Origin: Gordionus sp. m RMFG-2023
Lineage: Eukaryota > Nematomorpha > Gordioida > Chordodea > Parachordodidae
Assembly (NCBI RefSeq): GCF_954871325.1
Contig: NC_088776.1
Coordinates: forward strand, 47,944,569-48,008,568
Direction of reading: 5' to 3'
Length of the DNA stretch: 64,000 nucleotides
In this document: piece by piece, positions 10,901 through 20,700 of the stretch
Layout of the letters: each line of letters begins with the position of its first letter
Position numbering within the stretch: the stretch's first letter is position 1
Translations under genes and position numbers: made by a program
The notes under the pieces: model-generated
Told to the model about the DNA's origin: nothing
What the model saw: the letters and a program-made list of their open reading frames with translations, nothing else
Database searches by the model: none

Positions 10901-13900
10901 GAATTAAGAAAGTTCGCGAATAAGCACCACCCCCATTTTTGCTGTGCAGTTGGGGGCGTTAATCGCTCAAAAATCTATTGAATGTATCAATACCTCCCTT
11001 ATTTTTATTATTATGTAATCATATTTGGTTGATAGATATAAATATATACCTTATGCTTAGAACTCCTTTGCTTAATTTAGTGGATATATTCCATATTTAC
11101 TCACCACTGCTATAGGACGACTATCATTCCAATAACACAGAGCAATCTTTTCATCACTGAAGATTTTATAAGATCTTCTGAAACTGATAATGACATTTTT
11201 CGTTCGATTTATTCGGATTGTTCATGTACATCGTAAACCCTTTTCTCCTAGTATTCTGCATAAATTTGTGGAAGTGAAAATTTTATCAAAGAATAGTGCA
11301 TGTTCTTGAATATTAAAAGTAACAGCTGTCAATTACTACTACCACAAGGACAAGCTTCATTGTTATCATTTCCAGTATCAATATCAAAATCAAAAAGTTA
11401 TTCACAAGATGAAGATAGCCAAATATATACATCAAATTTTGCTGGCTTTCCTCGCATGTACATCTTTTATAGTTTGGTTTCCATAATAGGGGATCATTTT
11501 TTCACCCAACCTAAATTTTCTTTGAATATCCCAAATTTTTGTAAATTTTGATCAATAATATCTAAAAATGGTCTGACCTTCACTAATTTATCAATTTTAT
11601 CGATATCTAAATTGTTGCCCAGATGATATCTTGATCGTTACCTTCTTCGCCTGCTACGTCTCCTATATTGCCTGGTGGTAATATACAATATGTTTCTAAA
11701 GCTATTTTAAACGAGTGAATTTCATGCTGGCAATATCAAAAAAATTTTACAAATTAAAATTTGAAATTTATATATCGTTATTTAACAATGTTTGAAAAAT
11801 GGAACTAAAATATTTCTTAATTTTATTCTATTATATTTCTAAAATAACTCTATATTTTAGATTTCTTAATATATATTTAATCTCTTAATATTTCTTGATA
11901 TATATTTAATCTCTCAATTTAAATATATTCTATTTAGTATTTTTTTCTATTAATTTCTAGGTATTTCTTTATTCTATTTTCATAAAATATAATCCATAAA
12001 TTTTTATATATCAATTTTATAATTTTTATTAATAATAATCATCAATACAAAAACATTCGTTTTTCTTTTGTTATTACCAAAACCTTCCGCGCCGATATAA
12101 AAATCAATATCAACAAAATCAATATTATTACTAACTAAATATATATTTATAATAATTGACATCTATCAATCATTTAATAATAATAATTTAAATATATATA
12201 AAATATATTATATATATATAAAATATATTATATATATATATAATATATATATCACGACCGCCCAAAAAAAACAAGACGTGATAATAAAAAAAATATGTGA
12301 ACTGGAAATTTTTACATTTATATATTATCTTTGTCTTCCTTCAACATCTCTTCTTCTTCAGTCTCCATATGAATATATTTCTTTTGTAAATCGATATTGT
12401 CATTCACTTTAATCACTGTTGAACCCATCTTAGTAGCCTTGTCACTGGTATTTTGCGTCTTAGCATAATATTTGTATTTATTCTCCATCAAGATATTTGA
12501 TTCTCTCAAGTTTTTAGCTTGTATATTATTTGCTCTTTTAAACTTTCCTTCATAATTATGCGGAGGCCATGGTCTATTACCGTATTGGTTACTAGATTCA
12601 ATTTCATTTGTTTTATTATAATTTACATATTCAACTAAGGTATTGATGAAACAAGAGTGTAATGATTATGTGAGTGACTCGGAGGAAGTCCCTACAACCA
12701 GTTATTTTTGTGGAAAAAATAAAAATGTAATATCGGGGGATAAATATGTAAATTATAATAAAACAAATGAAATTGAATCTAGTAACCAATACGGTAATAG
12801 ACCATGGCCTCCGCATAATTATGAAGGAAAGTTTAAAAGAGCAAATAATATACAAGCTAAAAACTTGAGAGAATCAAATATCTTGATGGAGAATAAATAC
12901 AAATATTATGCTAAGACGCAAAATACCAGTGACAAGGCTACTAAGATGGGTTCAACAGTGATTAAAGTGAATGACAATATCGATTTACAAAAGAAATATA
13001 TTCATATGGAGACTGAAGAAGAAGAGATGTTGAAAGGAAGACAAAGATAATATATAAATGTAAAAATTTCCAGTTCACATATTTTTTTTTATTATCACGT
13101 CTTGTTTTTTTTTTTTCTAAATATTTCAATTTTTATATTTTTCTCAAACTTATTTTTTTCCCTAATAAGTGTTAACGTATCCTGGTACCACTGCACCAAT
13201 AAAATATTTCTTAATTTTATTCTATTATATTTCTAAAATAACTCTATATTTTAGATTTCTTAATATATATTTAATCTCTTAATATTTCTTGATATATATT
13301 TAATCTCTCAATTTAAATATATTCTATTTAGCATTTTTTTCTATTAATTTCTAGGTATTTCTTTATTCTATTTTCATAAAATATAATCCATAAATTTTTA
13401 TATATCAATTTTATAATTTTTATTAATAATAATCATCAATACAAAAACATTCGTTTTTCTTTTGTTATTACCAAAACCTTCCGCGCCGATATAAAAATCA
13501 ATATCAACAAAATCAATATTATTACTAACTAAATATATATTTATAATAATTGACATCTATCAATCATTTAATAATAATAATTTAAATATATATAAAATAT
13601 ATTATATATATATATAATATATATATCAGGAACATAATAATATTTTACTCATATCTTCTGGGAATACCTTTGAGGCTAATATTTTAATCAATTATAGTTA
13701 AAGATTGGTTTACTAGAATATATAATTTTTTTGAATAAAATTTTGTCTAAACTTGTTTTTTTTTAAAAAGTTTTTATGATTGAAAATAAAATCTAGAAAA
13801 ACTTTAAAATCTTAAAGATTTTACAAAATAAGTTGAAAAAATTTTTGCTTGCATTTTTAGAAAGAAATAGATGGCGAGACACGCCACACCTTTTTTAAAA

Positions 13901-15954
13901 TTGATAAATTACAGAACAAAAGAATTATTTAGCCCCAAAGTGATGTTCCAAAATTCAAACTTTGGTGGATATAGAGGTTAAAGCACTAGTAAAATAAAAT
14001 TTATTATACAAAAAAAATGTTGTAAATTTTAATGGAAAAACGGAATTTAATAAATTTACTTCCAGTCTGACAAATAAATAAGAAAATACTCTATGGGGCA
14101 CTCTAATTCTAATCCTAAATATATAAAAAATACCTAAAATGAATGGAACAGGAAATTGCACACTGCAATTATCGAATTTGGATCCGGGTTTTTTAGACCA
14201 TTGTAAATCGGCCTTGTCAACTCTCATGGATCGACTACCCAGGGTTAAAGCCATAGTCCTTACCTTGGGTCAATTGGGTGTCCTTCTTTGTCAACGTAAT
14301 TCCAATCATTCCGATAATGCTAGCGACAAAAATGGTAATTATTCTTGTAGCGAACATCTAAAAAATGGAAAATGGGATATAAGGCATGTGGTGGCCCCTA
14401 AGGTGGATGCCATCGATACTTCGGTATAAAATATGCAATTTTCTATAGTTTAATTTTTAATAAGAGAAAATAGTGAAAGTTTGATTATCCATAGGACATA
14501 CCATACAAGATAATCTAGTCATAATCACCGAGGAACTGAATTAATTTATATTATAAAAAATTAATTTAAAAAAAGTTAAATTATCCCCATCTTTCAACAT
14601 AAATAGAATTTCTCTTTATTTTTTTTTCTAATTTCCCGAAACTTTTTAAAAAGAAGAATTTAATTACAATTTATAGAAAAAAGAGAATAAAGCCATATCA
14701 ATAGATAGAATTTTACCATCATGAAAATGACTTTATTCTCTTTTTTACTTTATAAATTTTTTTTTAGAGACTGATAGTTTCTAATTACTAATATAGTTGA
14801 AATATATTGGAAAAATAATTATTATTGAGCAACTTAGTAATCTTAAACAAAAATATATATCACCCATGGACCATCTAGCTGAGAGAATCCACACAATTAA
14901 GTTACGTTATTCAAATTTTCGGATCTAATTATTGTATTATTCAGACTAATCGACTAATTGTATTATACATATTAATGGAATAAATCATTATTTAATTTTA
15001 AAATCATGTTTTAAATTTTTTTTCAAACGAATGATAATTAATCCTTATCTACTAAGAGAATGACATCTTGAAAAATAATATTCACATGAAATGAAAGTTT
15101 TGCATTAAAAAAGTTTTAGAAAACATATTTAATCTTCCTTTTCTAAAAAAATATATACAAACTTATAGGACATATCTGCAGCAGAATAAAAAAGCATGTT
15201 TTTTTGCTCAAAATAATTTGATATACAAATAGTTTCTCTCGGGAAATCAAACAGTTAATTGTAGTATAAAACTCTAATTACATTCGAATCACAAGGAATC
15301 TCCCAGTTTAATATATAAAATAAAATTACCTGGGCTCGGACTCCGAGGTAGAAGGAGGCTTATAAAACCATTGAATTTTCAAAAGTGAAATTTTTACCAG
15401 TTCTGTATATTGTATAAATGTTAAAATTGTTAGCTTATACAATATATATTTTTACAATGCTTATTAATAATTAGTGGATAAATTTAGATATCGGAAATTT
15501 GATTTATGCCTCATTTATAATAACATAGACACGATTTAACTATGCGGTATTTGGCGCTGTTTCCACAAAATCAAGATAATATAAATATGGAACGAAACGA
15601 TTAAAACGCTATGATAAAATTTGAAAAACACATGCGACATATATTTCAGAAATTATTATCTTTATGCTGTGATTTTGGTAGCACTAAATACCACTCCGCT
15701 TGAACGAATCAGATTTATTGATAATTTTTTTTTTATTTCACATCAAAATATATAACAATCTTTTATTTTTTCATTTATAGGGAGCTGGTGATAGTTTTTT
15801 AGGAAGCTTAGCCTTTTACTGCGCCATGTATCCTTCCTTAGACTTGCATCAAATGATAAATCGAGCTTGTTTCATATCGTCTCAAACAGTCAAGCATAGG
15901 GGCACGCAATCCAGCTATCTCACTAAAAATGAATTACCCCAATTTCTCTTTTAA
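4989..15954 (+). CDS. RBKS: Ribokinase, five C-terminal exons
   Basis: Ribokinase phosphorylates D-ribose with ATP to ribose-5-phosphate in the cytosol (PfkB family). Exons: 4989-5051, 5223-5417, 5958-6152, 14152-14423, 15781-15954. All junctions are GT-AG and phase-consistent, and the frame ends at TAA 15952-15954. Diagnostic segments in order: DTSTGLASITID then GQNFIIVIPGANW (substrate-domain strands), TIFNPSP, CLNEVEIGML (the NxxE metal/phosphate motif), IVLTLGQLGVLL, and DTSGAGDSF with the catalytic Asp and anion hole, formed exactly across the last junction. The tail GTQSSYLTKNELPQFLF matches animal ribokinases. About 299 residues are encoded, against about 215 for the same part of human RBKS, so the extra length lies in polar inserts (one around NDNDEKEPRDH). 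The N-terminal sugar-binding GGKGAN segment was not found. The 8-kb third intron is packed with retroelements. Confidence 0.9.
6953..7088 (+). repeat. LTR fragment (copy A) of the 210-bp LTR family
   Basis: Matches the inner part of the LTRs at 9910-10119 (reverse-complemented) and 10633-10843 (same orientation). Shared landmarks are 'tgtcgtgatgacgttgaag', the ATT-rich run, 'ttttgtttacttg' and 'attcttattgtcaattat'. Both LTR termini are missing: it starts abruptly at 6953 and ends at 'gatacg', where a G-rich tandem repeat takes over. Confidence 0.8.
7089..7335. repeat. Palindrome around an LTR-end/PBS fragment
   Basis: G-rich tandem units on the left ('gatgatgaatggtaatgggc') recur as their reverse complement on the right ('gcccattaccattcatcatc'). 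At the centre (7238-7288) is 'ttcggcaccaat' followed by 'tgtagtaatc', that is, a reverse-complemented primer-binding site plus the outer end of the LTR. This is a smaller version of the architecture at 9400-10620. Confidence 0.7.
7336..8040. repeat. C-rich, G-poor tandem repeat block
   Basis: Composed of variants of 'tttgaccattaccat' and 'catttgcccattaccattc'. Around 7540-7640 a short unit 'aaatcaaattagaccatt' recurs with a period of about 19 bp. A longer unit of about 141 bp occurs twice, near 7670-7810 and 7811-7945. An open frame over the block (7611-8009) is a by-product of the repeat and G depletion, not a gene. On the minus strand the longer unit reads MDNDMENNDELDVGDEEW before a stop. 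Confidence 0.75.
8041..9399. other. Strongly G-depleted tract (C-depleted on the minus strand)
   Basis: The plus strand has almost no G: positions 8461-8760 contain three G in 300 bases while C remains common. The skew runs from about 7.3 kb to 9.75 kb and ends where the Gag remnant starts on the minus strand. Seen as the minus strand of the neighbouring retroelement, the sense strand has lost nearly all C. No intact frame remains on either strand, and I could not recognise protease, reverse transcriptase or integrase motifs. Confidence 0.7.
9480..9728 (-). pseudogene. Retroelement Gag N-terminal remnant (left arm)
   Basis: Minus-strand frame of 82 codons starting at an ATG preceded by 'ggtaggagtaaca'. 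It opens MAKFIYYTINQLHILALVV with a hydrophobic stretch of about 20 residues (roughly 14-37), continues with a Cys/Gly-rich segment, then shifts frame relative to the right arm, where the same DNA reads into a zinc knuckle. A working Gag would be several hundred residues, so the middle has been deleted. The hydrophobic stretch is unusual for a Gag and may be an artefact of the deletion. Confidence 0.5.
9910..10119 (-). repeat. LTR copy B (210 bp), centre of the inverted structure
   Basis: Bounded by TG...CA, and the LTR ends are themselves inverted repeats (TGTAGTAATCGATT ... AATCGATTACTACA). On the minus strand it has the same sense as the PBS at 9890-9909; the copied PBS on the other side (10120-10138) faces the opposite way. 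Confidence 0.8.
10291..10613 (+). pseudogene. Retroelement Gag remnant with zinc knuckles (right arm)
   Basis: Same sequence as the left arm in the opposite orientation, with the start codon lost (ATGGC replaced by TTTC). Near 10489 it reads CFRCRQEGHMSR, a knuckle whose final Cys is lost, and at 10572-10613 CFRCGKDDHLIKGC, a complete CX2CX4HX4C nucleocapsid knuckle. The two blocks are in different frames, so the copy is broken. The last Cys lies at the junction with the reverse-complemented primer-binding site. Confidence 0.7.
10613..10632 (-). promoter_or_regulatory. Primer-binding site matching tRNA-Phe
   Basis: Read on the minus strand directly after the LTR end (two spacer bases) is TGGTGCCGAAACCCGGGA. 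This is the reverse complement of the 3' end of animal tRNA-Phe (TCCCGGGTTTCGGCA plus CCA) over all 18 bases. It identifies the flanking repeat as a true LTR and sets the element's sense as minus. Confidence 0.8.
10633..10843 (-). repeat. LTR copy C (211 bp), 5' LTR by PBS position
   Basis: Bounded by TG...CA with inverted terminal bases; close to copy B with scattered substitutions and small indels. Followed on its left by the tRNA-Phe primer-binding site, so on the minus strand it is the 5' LTR. Confidence 0.8.
11806..12254. repeat. Left LTR (449 bp)
   Basis: Starts TAAAATATTTC and ends ATATATCA. Matches 13200-13628 nearly base for base apart from an extra copy of the 'aaaatatattatatatatat' unit near the right end. 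Contains a short GC-richer island 'ccttccgcgccgatataaaa' that may be a core promoter. Confidence 0.88.
12263..12631 (-). repeat. Left arm of internal inverted repeat
   Basis: Reverse complement of 12743-13116 with very few differences. On the minus strand part of it (12318-12509) reads the same protein as the C-terminal half of the right-arm frame, with a small indel altering the last residues. Confidence 0.85.
12643..13050 (+). CDS. 135-codon open frame inside the LTR element
   Basis: Begins in the spacer between the inverted arms and runs through the right arm. The product is hydrophilic, rich in Lys, Asn and Glu, with a short NRPWPPHNYEGKF segment and a Glu-rich end (METEEEEML). It has no zinc knuckle, protease or polymerase motif, and I do not recognise it. 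It may be a chance frame, a degenerate Gag piece or a captured host segment. Its duplication in both arms preserves the frame almost intact in the left arm too. Confidence 0.35.
   Translation: MMKQECNDYVSDSEEVPTTSYFCGKNKNVISGDKYVNYNKTNEIESSNQYGNRPWPPHNYEGKFKRANNIQAKNLRESNILMENKYKYYAKTQNTSDKATKMGSTVIKVNDNIDLQKKYIHMETEEEEMLKGRQR
12743..13116 (+). repeat. Right arm of internal inverted repeat
   Basis: Pairs with 12263-12631 across a spacer of about 110 bp. Transcribed as part of the ribokinase intron, the arms would form a hairpin of about 370 bp. Confidence 0.85.
13200..13628. repeat. Right LTR (429 bp)
   Basis: Second direct repeat of the LTR element, followed at once by the GGAAC duplication (13629-13633). 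Confidence 0.88.
15528..15712. repeat. Diverged MITE-like repeat in last ribokinase intron
   Basis: Related to the repeat at 53244-53447: both share 'gcggtattt'-type ends, an inner 'ataaatatg' followed by 'cgaaacgat', and the end 'aaatacc' plus 'ccgcttgaa'. The terminal inverted repeats are eroded here. It lies inside intron 14424-15780, which otherwise holds no recognisable feature. Confidence 0.55.
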
Positions 15955-17735
15955 ACATATTAAAAATATGCAAGAGCTTATAAATTGTGATAGAAGAAAA
16001 AAATATTTATTTATATTATATAGCTTATTTTTTCCCAAGAGATGTTATAAATTCTTATTTCAAGCTATTATCCTTCTCCAAACAATTCAATTTACATTAT
16101 TACATAGATCAATTAAATTGTCAATCTTTTTAATATTTTGCTGGGCCAATTTTATTTATACAAACATGCCATATTAATATAAAATAAAGATAAATCACTA
16201 AATAATCGCCATTGATGCTTTTTTTCATAAAATATTTTAATGATGTTCTTTAATTTTAAAAACGGCCAATCCAATATTTGGCCAAAAAATACTATGCAAG
16301 TCTCAGGATTTCCTTAATAGATGCCCAAAACATTTCTGCCACCTATGAGCAAAATCTCCACCCTTGCTTAATATTTTTTGGCCAAAATCTTGGGTTAACC
16401 TTTTTTAAAAATCGAGCTGTGTATAAGGTAACTTCAAACAAAATTGCCTACATGCAGCGTCTACATGAGCGGGAGGGGTAGGAACAGTTAGCATCCTATT
16501 TTTTGAGGGGGGTAGGAGGTAGGCTACTTTAATGGGGGTAGGATAAATTTTTTGGGAGGTTATCTATTAAATTTTGAGATGAAATAGGACAAAATTTATT
16601 GCTGAAAAAATTAATACTTTTATTATAGAATTATTATCATACAATTCATCGACCAAATCTATATATTGCAAATAATCATACATTGTTTTCCAAATAAAAC
16701 TTTCTTCTATCTTTTTAAATGTAATTTAAAAGGTTTAGATATTTCAGCAAACTCATAATAAGAATTAATTCATTGTAAATAATGGAGGTTTTAATTGAAT
16801 TTATTATCTAAAAAATAAATTCTTTATATTCACAAAATATCGATAGTTGGTAGTAGAGATAGATTAATTTAAGTTATCCTTTATAAATTCTCTGAAAGGA
16901 GTATCAATAAATTTAAAAGGCGAAAATAATATTAAGGAGACACCGCCGCCAAAGATGGAGAGAATTTTGTAGAGGGGTAGGCAAATGTTTTTGAAGGGGG
17001 GTTTGCATCCAGTGGAAATCCTGTCATGTAAACGCTGCCTACATGACACATTGCCTTGAAATAACTTTCCTACCACTCCCTAAAAATTCTTCCAATAAGG
17101 CTGATTTAGAAAGCTCACATGAGCTATTGAACCGACAATGTTATAATATACTATAACTTGGCCCCTCGTATAATAAGGTTAATATCAATCTCTTTTTCAA
17201 AAATGAATATAATATCACTGATTTTTAGGATAATTTAAATATAGTATTTATAATATTATTCTTGGCATTGTCAACTTAATTATTATTAATATAAATTTTA
17301 ACTATAGTACTTTAAGTACATAAATTTTAATATAGAAATTACACTTTTAGGTTTTTTTTAAAAAAAAATGTATTGCACAACAATCTATAGATTAATAGGG
17401 ATATTGAACGAAACCTTTTGGACACCTTTAGGAAACGAAACTTGGGGAAAATTATAGAATGGGAACGGTGATTCCGGAAACGTTCCCTAAAAACTTGGAT
17501 TTACTTACATTACTTCTACTTGTATCTTTCTTCTTTCGCTTTTTTTTGTTATTGATTAAATTTTTTATTAATTTTTCTTCTCGAGATTTACTACTTAATT
17601 TTTCCCCCATCTTCTAAGGAATTTTGTCTTTGGTACCTACATGTGCCTATTTACTAGTATGGAAATATGTTTGTGATATTTAGCACACAATAATAAGGAT
17701 GAGTGTATATAACATACATTCATTATATTTCCAAA
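15955..17735. other. Intergenic region between ribokinase and KDM6
   Basis: About 1.8 kb between two genes in the same orientation. A possible polyadenylation signal AATAAA lies at 16183-16188. It also contains a TA-MITE relative (16261-16422) and a G-rich block of 'ggggtagg' repeats at 16470-16560, partly mirrored near 16960-17090, where 'cgctgcctacatgac' resembles the complement of 'ctacatgcagcgtctacatgag' at 16450. A TATA-like 'gtatataac' sits about 30 bp before the KDM6 ATG, but no transcription start can be fixed. Confidence 0.55.
16261..16422. mobile_element. Relict of the GTGTTG...CAACAC MITE family
   Basis: Shares with the copy at 25909-26120 the paired 'acggc...aatatttggcca' and 'atttttggccaaaat' inner inverted arms, the central 'tctgccacctatgagcaaaatct', and an end near 'aaaatcgagc'. 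The outer TIRs are lost. Confidence 0.6.
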
Positions 17736-20700
17736 ATGATAAATAGAAGTTCTAGGCTTTCAAAAGAAGAAAAAGAGTTAATTAATCAATATGATAGGTA
17801 GAATCCCACATAAATTTTTTCTTTTTTAAAAAATTTCGATAGTCGTTTATATGGAATGTTTAAATTTAAAGAAAAAGCACACGAATATCATCTTAATCTT
17901 ATATCAAAAGTAATACTAAAATTTAAATATAAATACTGTTATTATCTTTACCTTTTTAAGGGAATAGAACAATATGAAACGATTTTGTTTTGGAAAAAAA
18001 ATACATCATTGTTAAAATCTGATTCAAATTATGAAATCAGTGAATTAAATGCCACAAAAGAAACATCAATATTTTATCATTTAGGACATTTAAATTTGCT
18101 TATAGAGCAATATCCTCAAGGTAAGTTGTTTTCACATATATATTCTCTAATTACTAACTAACAATTATGGTTTACAAGAACAAATAAATATTAATATTGT
18201 TTTATAAATAGTTTATTAGTAAATAAATTGCAGTAATCAATACTTAAGAAGTTTTGGTTATGTTATAATATCTACAGTAACTATAAAATGGTCATCCCTT
18301 TATGGTGACCTCTATGATCAAGTAAGTTGAGTATTGGAAATATTTATACTATTGTTTTATAGTGCACCTGAATATGACCTTTTTATATGTATGATAGAAA
18401 AATTATCTAAAATATAATTATAGTAATTAAAAAATGTTCAGAAATATTTCTGGGACTTAATCATTTTTAACATTTGTAATCAATATTTCTTGAATGGTAT
18501 GAATCAACAAAAACAACAATCATTTGAATTTTATAAAAATTAAATTTTATATATACTTATAAATACTTATTTAACCTAAATTATTACAATTTTATACAAA
18601 ATTTTTAGTTGTATTTTTAATTTTTTAAATTAGTTATCACCTCTATATAGAGATGCTAATGAATAATTTTTTAGTTATATTAGTTTCAATGTAGTTTACA
18701 GTATATGTTTACTATTAAAATTTGTTGGTTACAATTTCAATATAATTGTGAGGCACACTAATAAATTTAAAATAATTGGAATATTTATTTATTGCTTTTA
18801 TTTTCTTCAAATAATTTTTATTGGCACTGGAATGCTAATATTGCATATATATTTTTTTATTAATTAAAAATATATTATTTCTTGTGGATAAAACATATTT
18901 AAAAAAAATCTAATGACTATTTTTTTTATTAATCAGATCTAGTAATAACCCATTTTAGTTTTTTTTATATTGTTATTCAAATATATGTAGGGTTTAATTA
19001 ATCCTTGATATTTTATTTTGCTTCCTAATTCTATTTTTGTTAGCATTATCATAAATTTTAAATATGATATAGCATTTTATTTCCAATTTTATTTTATAAT
19101 CTTATAAATTTATTTACATTTATATATTGTATTAATAAATAATAGCCCTATCTGCTTATCAACGTTATTATGCACAAGAAAAACTGTTTTGGAAAGTATA
19201 ACATTATAATTTTGTTTTTTAGTTTTTATATTTAAAAAAATAATATTATTTTTTTTTGGGCTGCACTGATCATTTTTCACTATCTGATCGATATTTAACG
19301 ATATTTATTTCAAACAAAAAAGGGTTTTAATTAGAATATTCACTTATCCTGGCTCTTAAAAATCAAGTTTTAATATTTAAATTTGTAGAAAGCTTTTTAT
19401 TTATAAGATATAAAGTCAATGTCATATTTTAGAGTCCTAGATTAATTATACATATAGTTCCTTATTAATTTTTGATGATCACAATTTTCACTTATCTATT
19501 TTAGCTTAATATAAATTAGTATAATTTTGCTAGCACACTATATATTCATTATAAATTTTCTGTATAACAAACTATGTATCTTTATTTGAATAAAAATCAA
19601 ATTAAATATAAACATCAATTGATAAAATATTATAATAATGAAATACAAAATAATTAAAATTATAATATTGGATATTTTTCTTTAAAGATAACAGCACTCA
19701 TGTCATGTTTATATGATAATAAATATCTTCAATATTTTATATATTATAAATTTTTTCAATGGATTTTATTTATTATAAATTTTTTCTTAATAAAAACAAT
19801 GGTTTAATCAATAGACAAATAAAAATTTTGGGTAATTTTTTTATATTAGTTTATTAATATATTTTACTTATAAAAAACATTAAACATTTTTATTTGAAAT
19901 ATTTTTTTATTGGAGATATGAATATTTATTACGAGAAAGGGAAATTAGTTCAAAGATAGATAAAAATGATAAAAAAAATATGTATATAAAATGAAAAATT
20001 TACATGAAATTGGTATCGTTAAATTTTTGAAAAATATCTGCCTTCGATATTCCTTCTTAAAGTCATAGGTGCCTATCCTATACCGATATTTAATATCGGT
20101 ACAGCCCGAATATTTAAACAATTAATTTGATATTTTGTTCTATAAAATTTGCCTATTTTTGATTAGGGGTCATTCCGTCACAAATCAAACACCTCATAGT
20201 CCACCTCTTTCAATATCGAAAATTTTTTATAGGCATATCATATATGTCCTAGCCTAGTTATACTAATTATGAAAAATTATCCCATTAACAATGATATTAC
20301 CCGAACAATTGGGGAGTGAAGATATAAAAATTGACTTTTTTTTAAATCCGTTCCCGATGTTAAATAATTAGTTTTTTAATTAAAAACTAAATTAGTTCGA
20401 ATATTAAATTTAATATGAATATCTAAGTCAATAATTTATAATTATGAGGGAAACTTATAAATTAAACATTTTTTTAAATATGGGTCATTTTATGTCCAGT
20501 TAAAAATTAAAAAATAATATTTCGAAATGAATAAAAGCTCCAATTTTTTTATTCGTTTACATATATTTAATAAATAGCGCGACTGCTTATTTTTTTCAAA
20601 AAATATACCTAGTAATGTATAAAAAAGACACATTAATGACGCTATATAAAATGTGTTATCGCAAGGTTCTTTATTGTTTAAAACTATTTTAAGACAATAT

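Larger units (their letters stand above)
11806..13628. mobile_element. Non-autonomous LTR retrotransposon with internal palindrome
   Basis: Two long direct repeats (11806-12254 and 13200-13628) flank a 945-bp interior. The 5-bp sequence GGAAC occurs immediately outside each end (11801-11805 and 13629-13633), the target-site duplication expected for LTR-element integration. The LTRs differ almost only by one extra 20-bp unit of an AT microsatellite and a single T/C change, so the insertion looks recent. The interior has no Gag or Pol; it consists of two long inverted arms around a short spacer. Orientation is uncertain: the LTR has a TATA-like 'gatataaaaa' on the plus strand, whereas 'tggtgcagtggtaccagg', a PBS-like TGG start, abuts the right LTR on the minus strand. 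Confidence 0.88.
6153..14151 (+). other. 8-kb ribokinase intron filled with retroelement nests
   Basis: Intron between the NxxE exon and the exon encoding TLGQLG. The donor reads AAAG|GTTGGG and the acceptor ACAG|GA, and the split glycine codon supports the pairing. Contents: plain AT-rich sequence to about 6900; LTR fragments, a palindrome and tandem repeats (6953-8040); a G-depleted tract (8041-9399); an inverted Gag/LTR structure (9400-10843); about 950 bp of unassigned, less AT-rich sequence (10850-11800) with scattered open frames; an intact LTR element (11806-13628); then plain sequence. Confidence 0.8.

Noticed and set aside
12180-12254. AT microsatellite as an origin or regulatory element
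   Set aside because: It is simply the 3' part of the LTR, varying by one repeat unit between the two LTRs.
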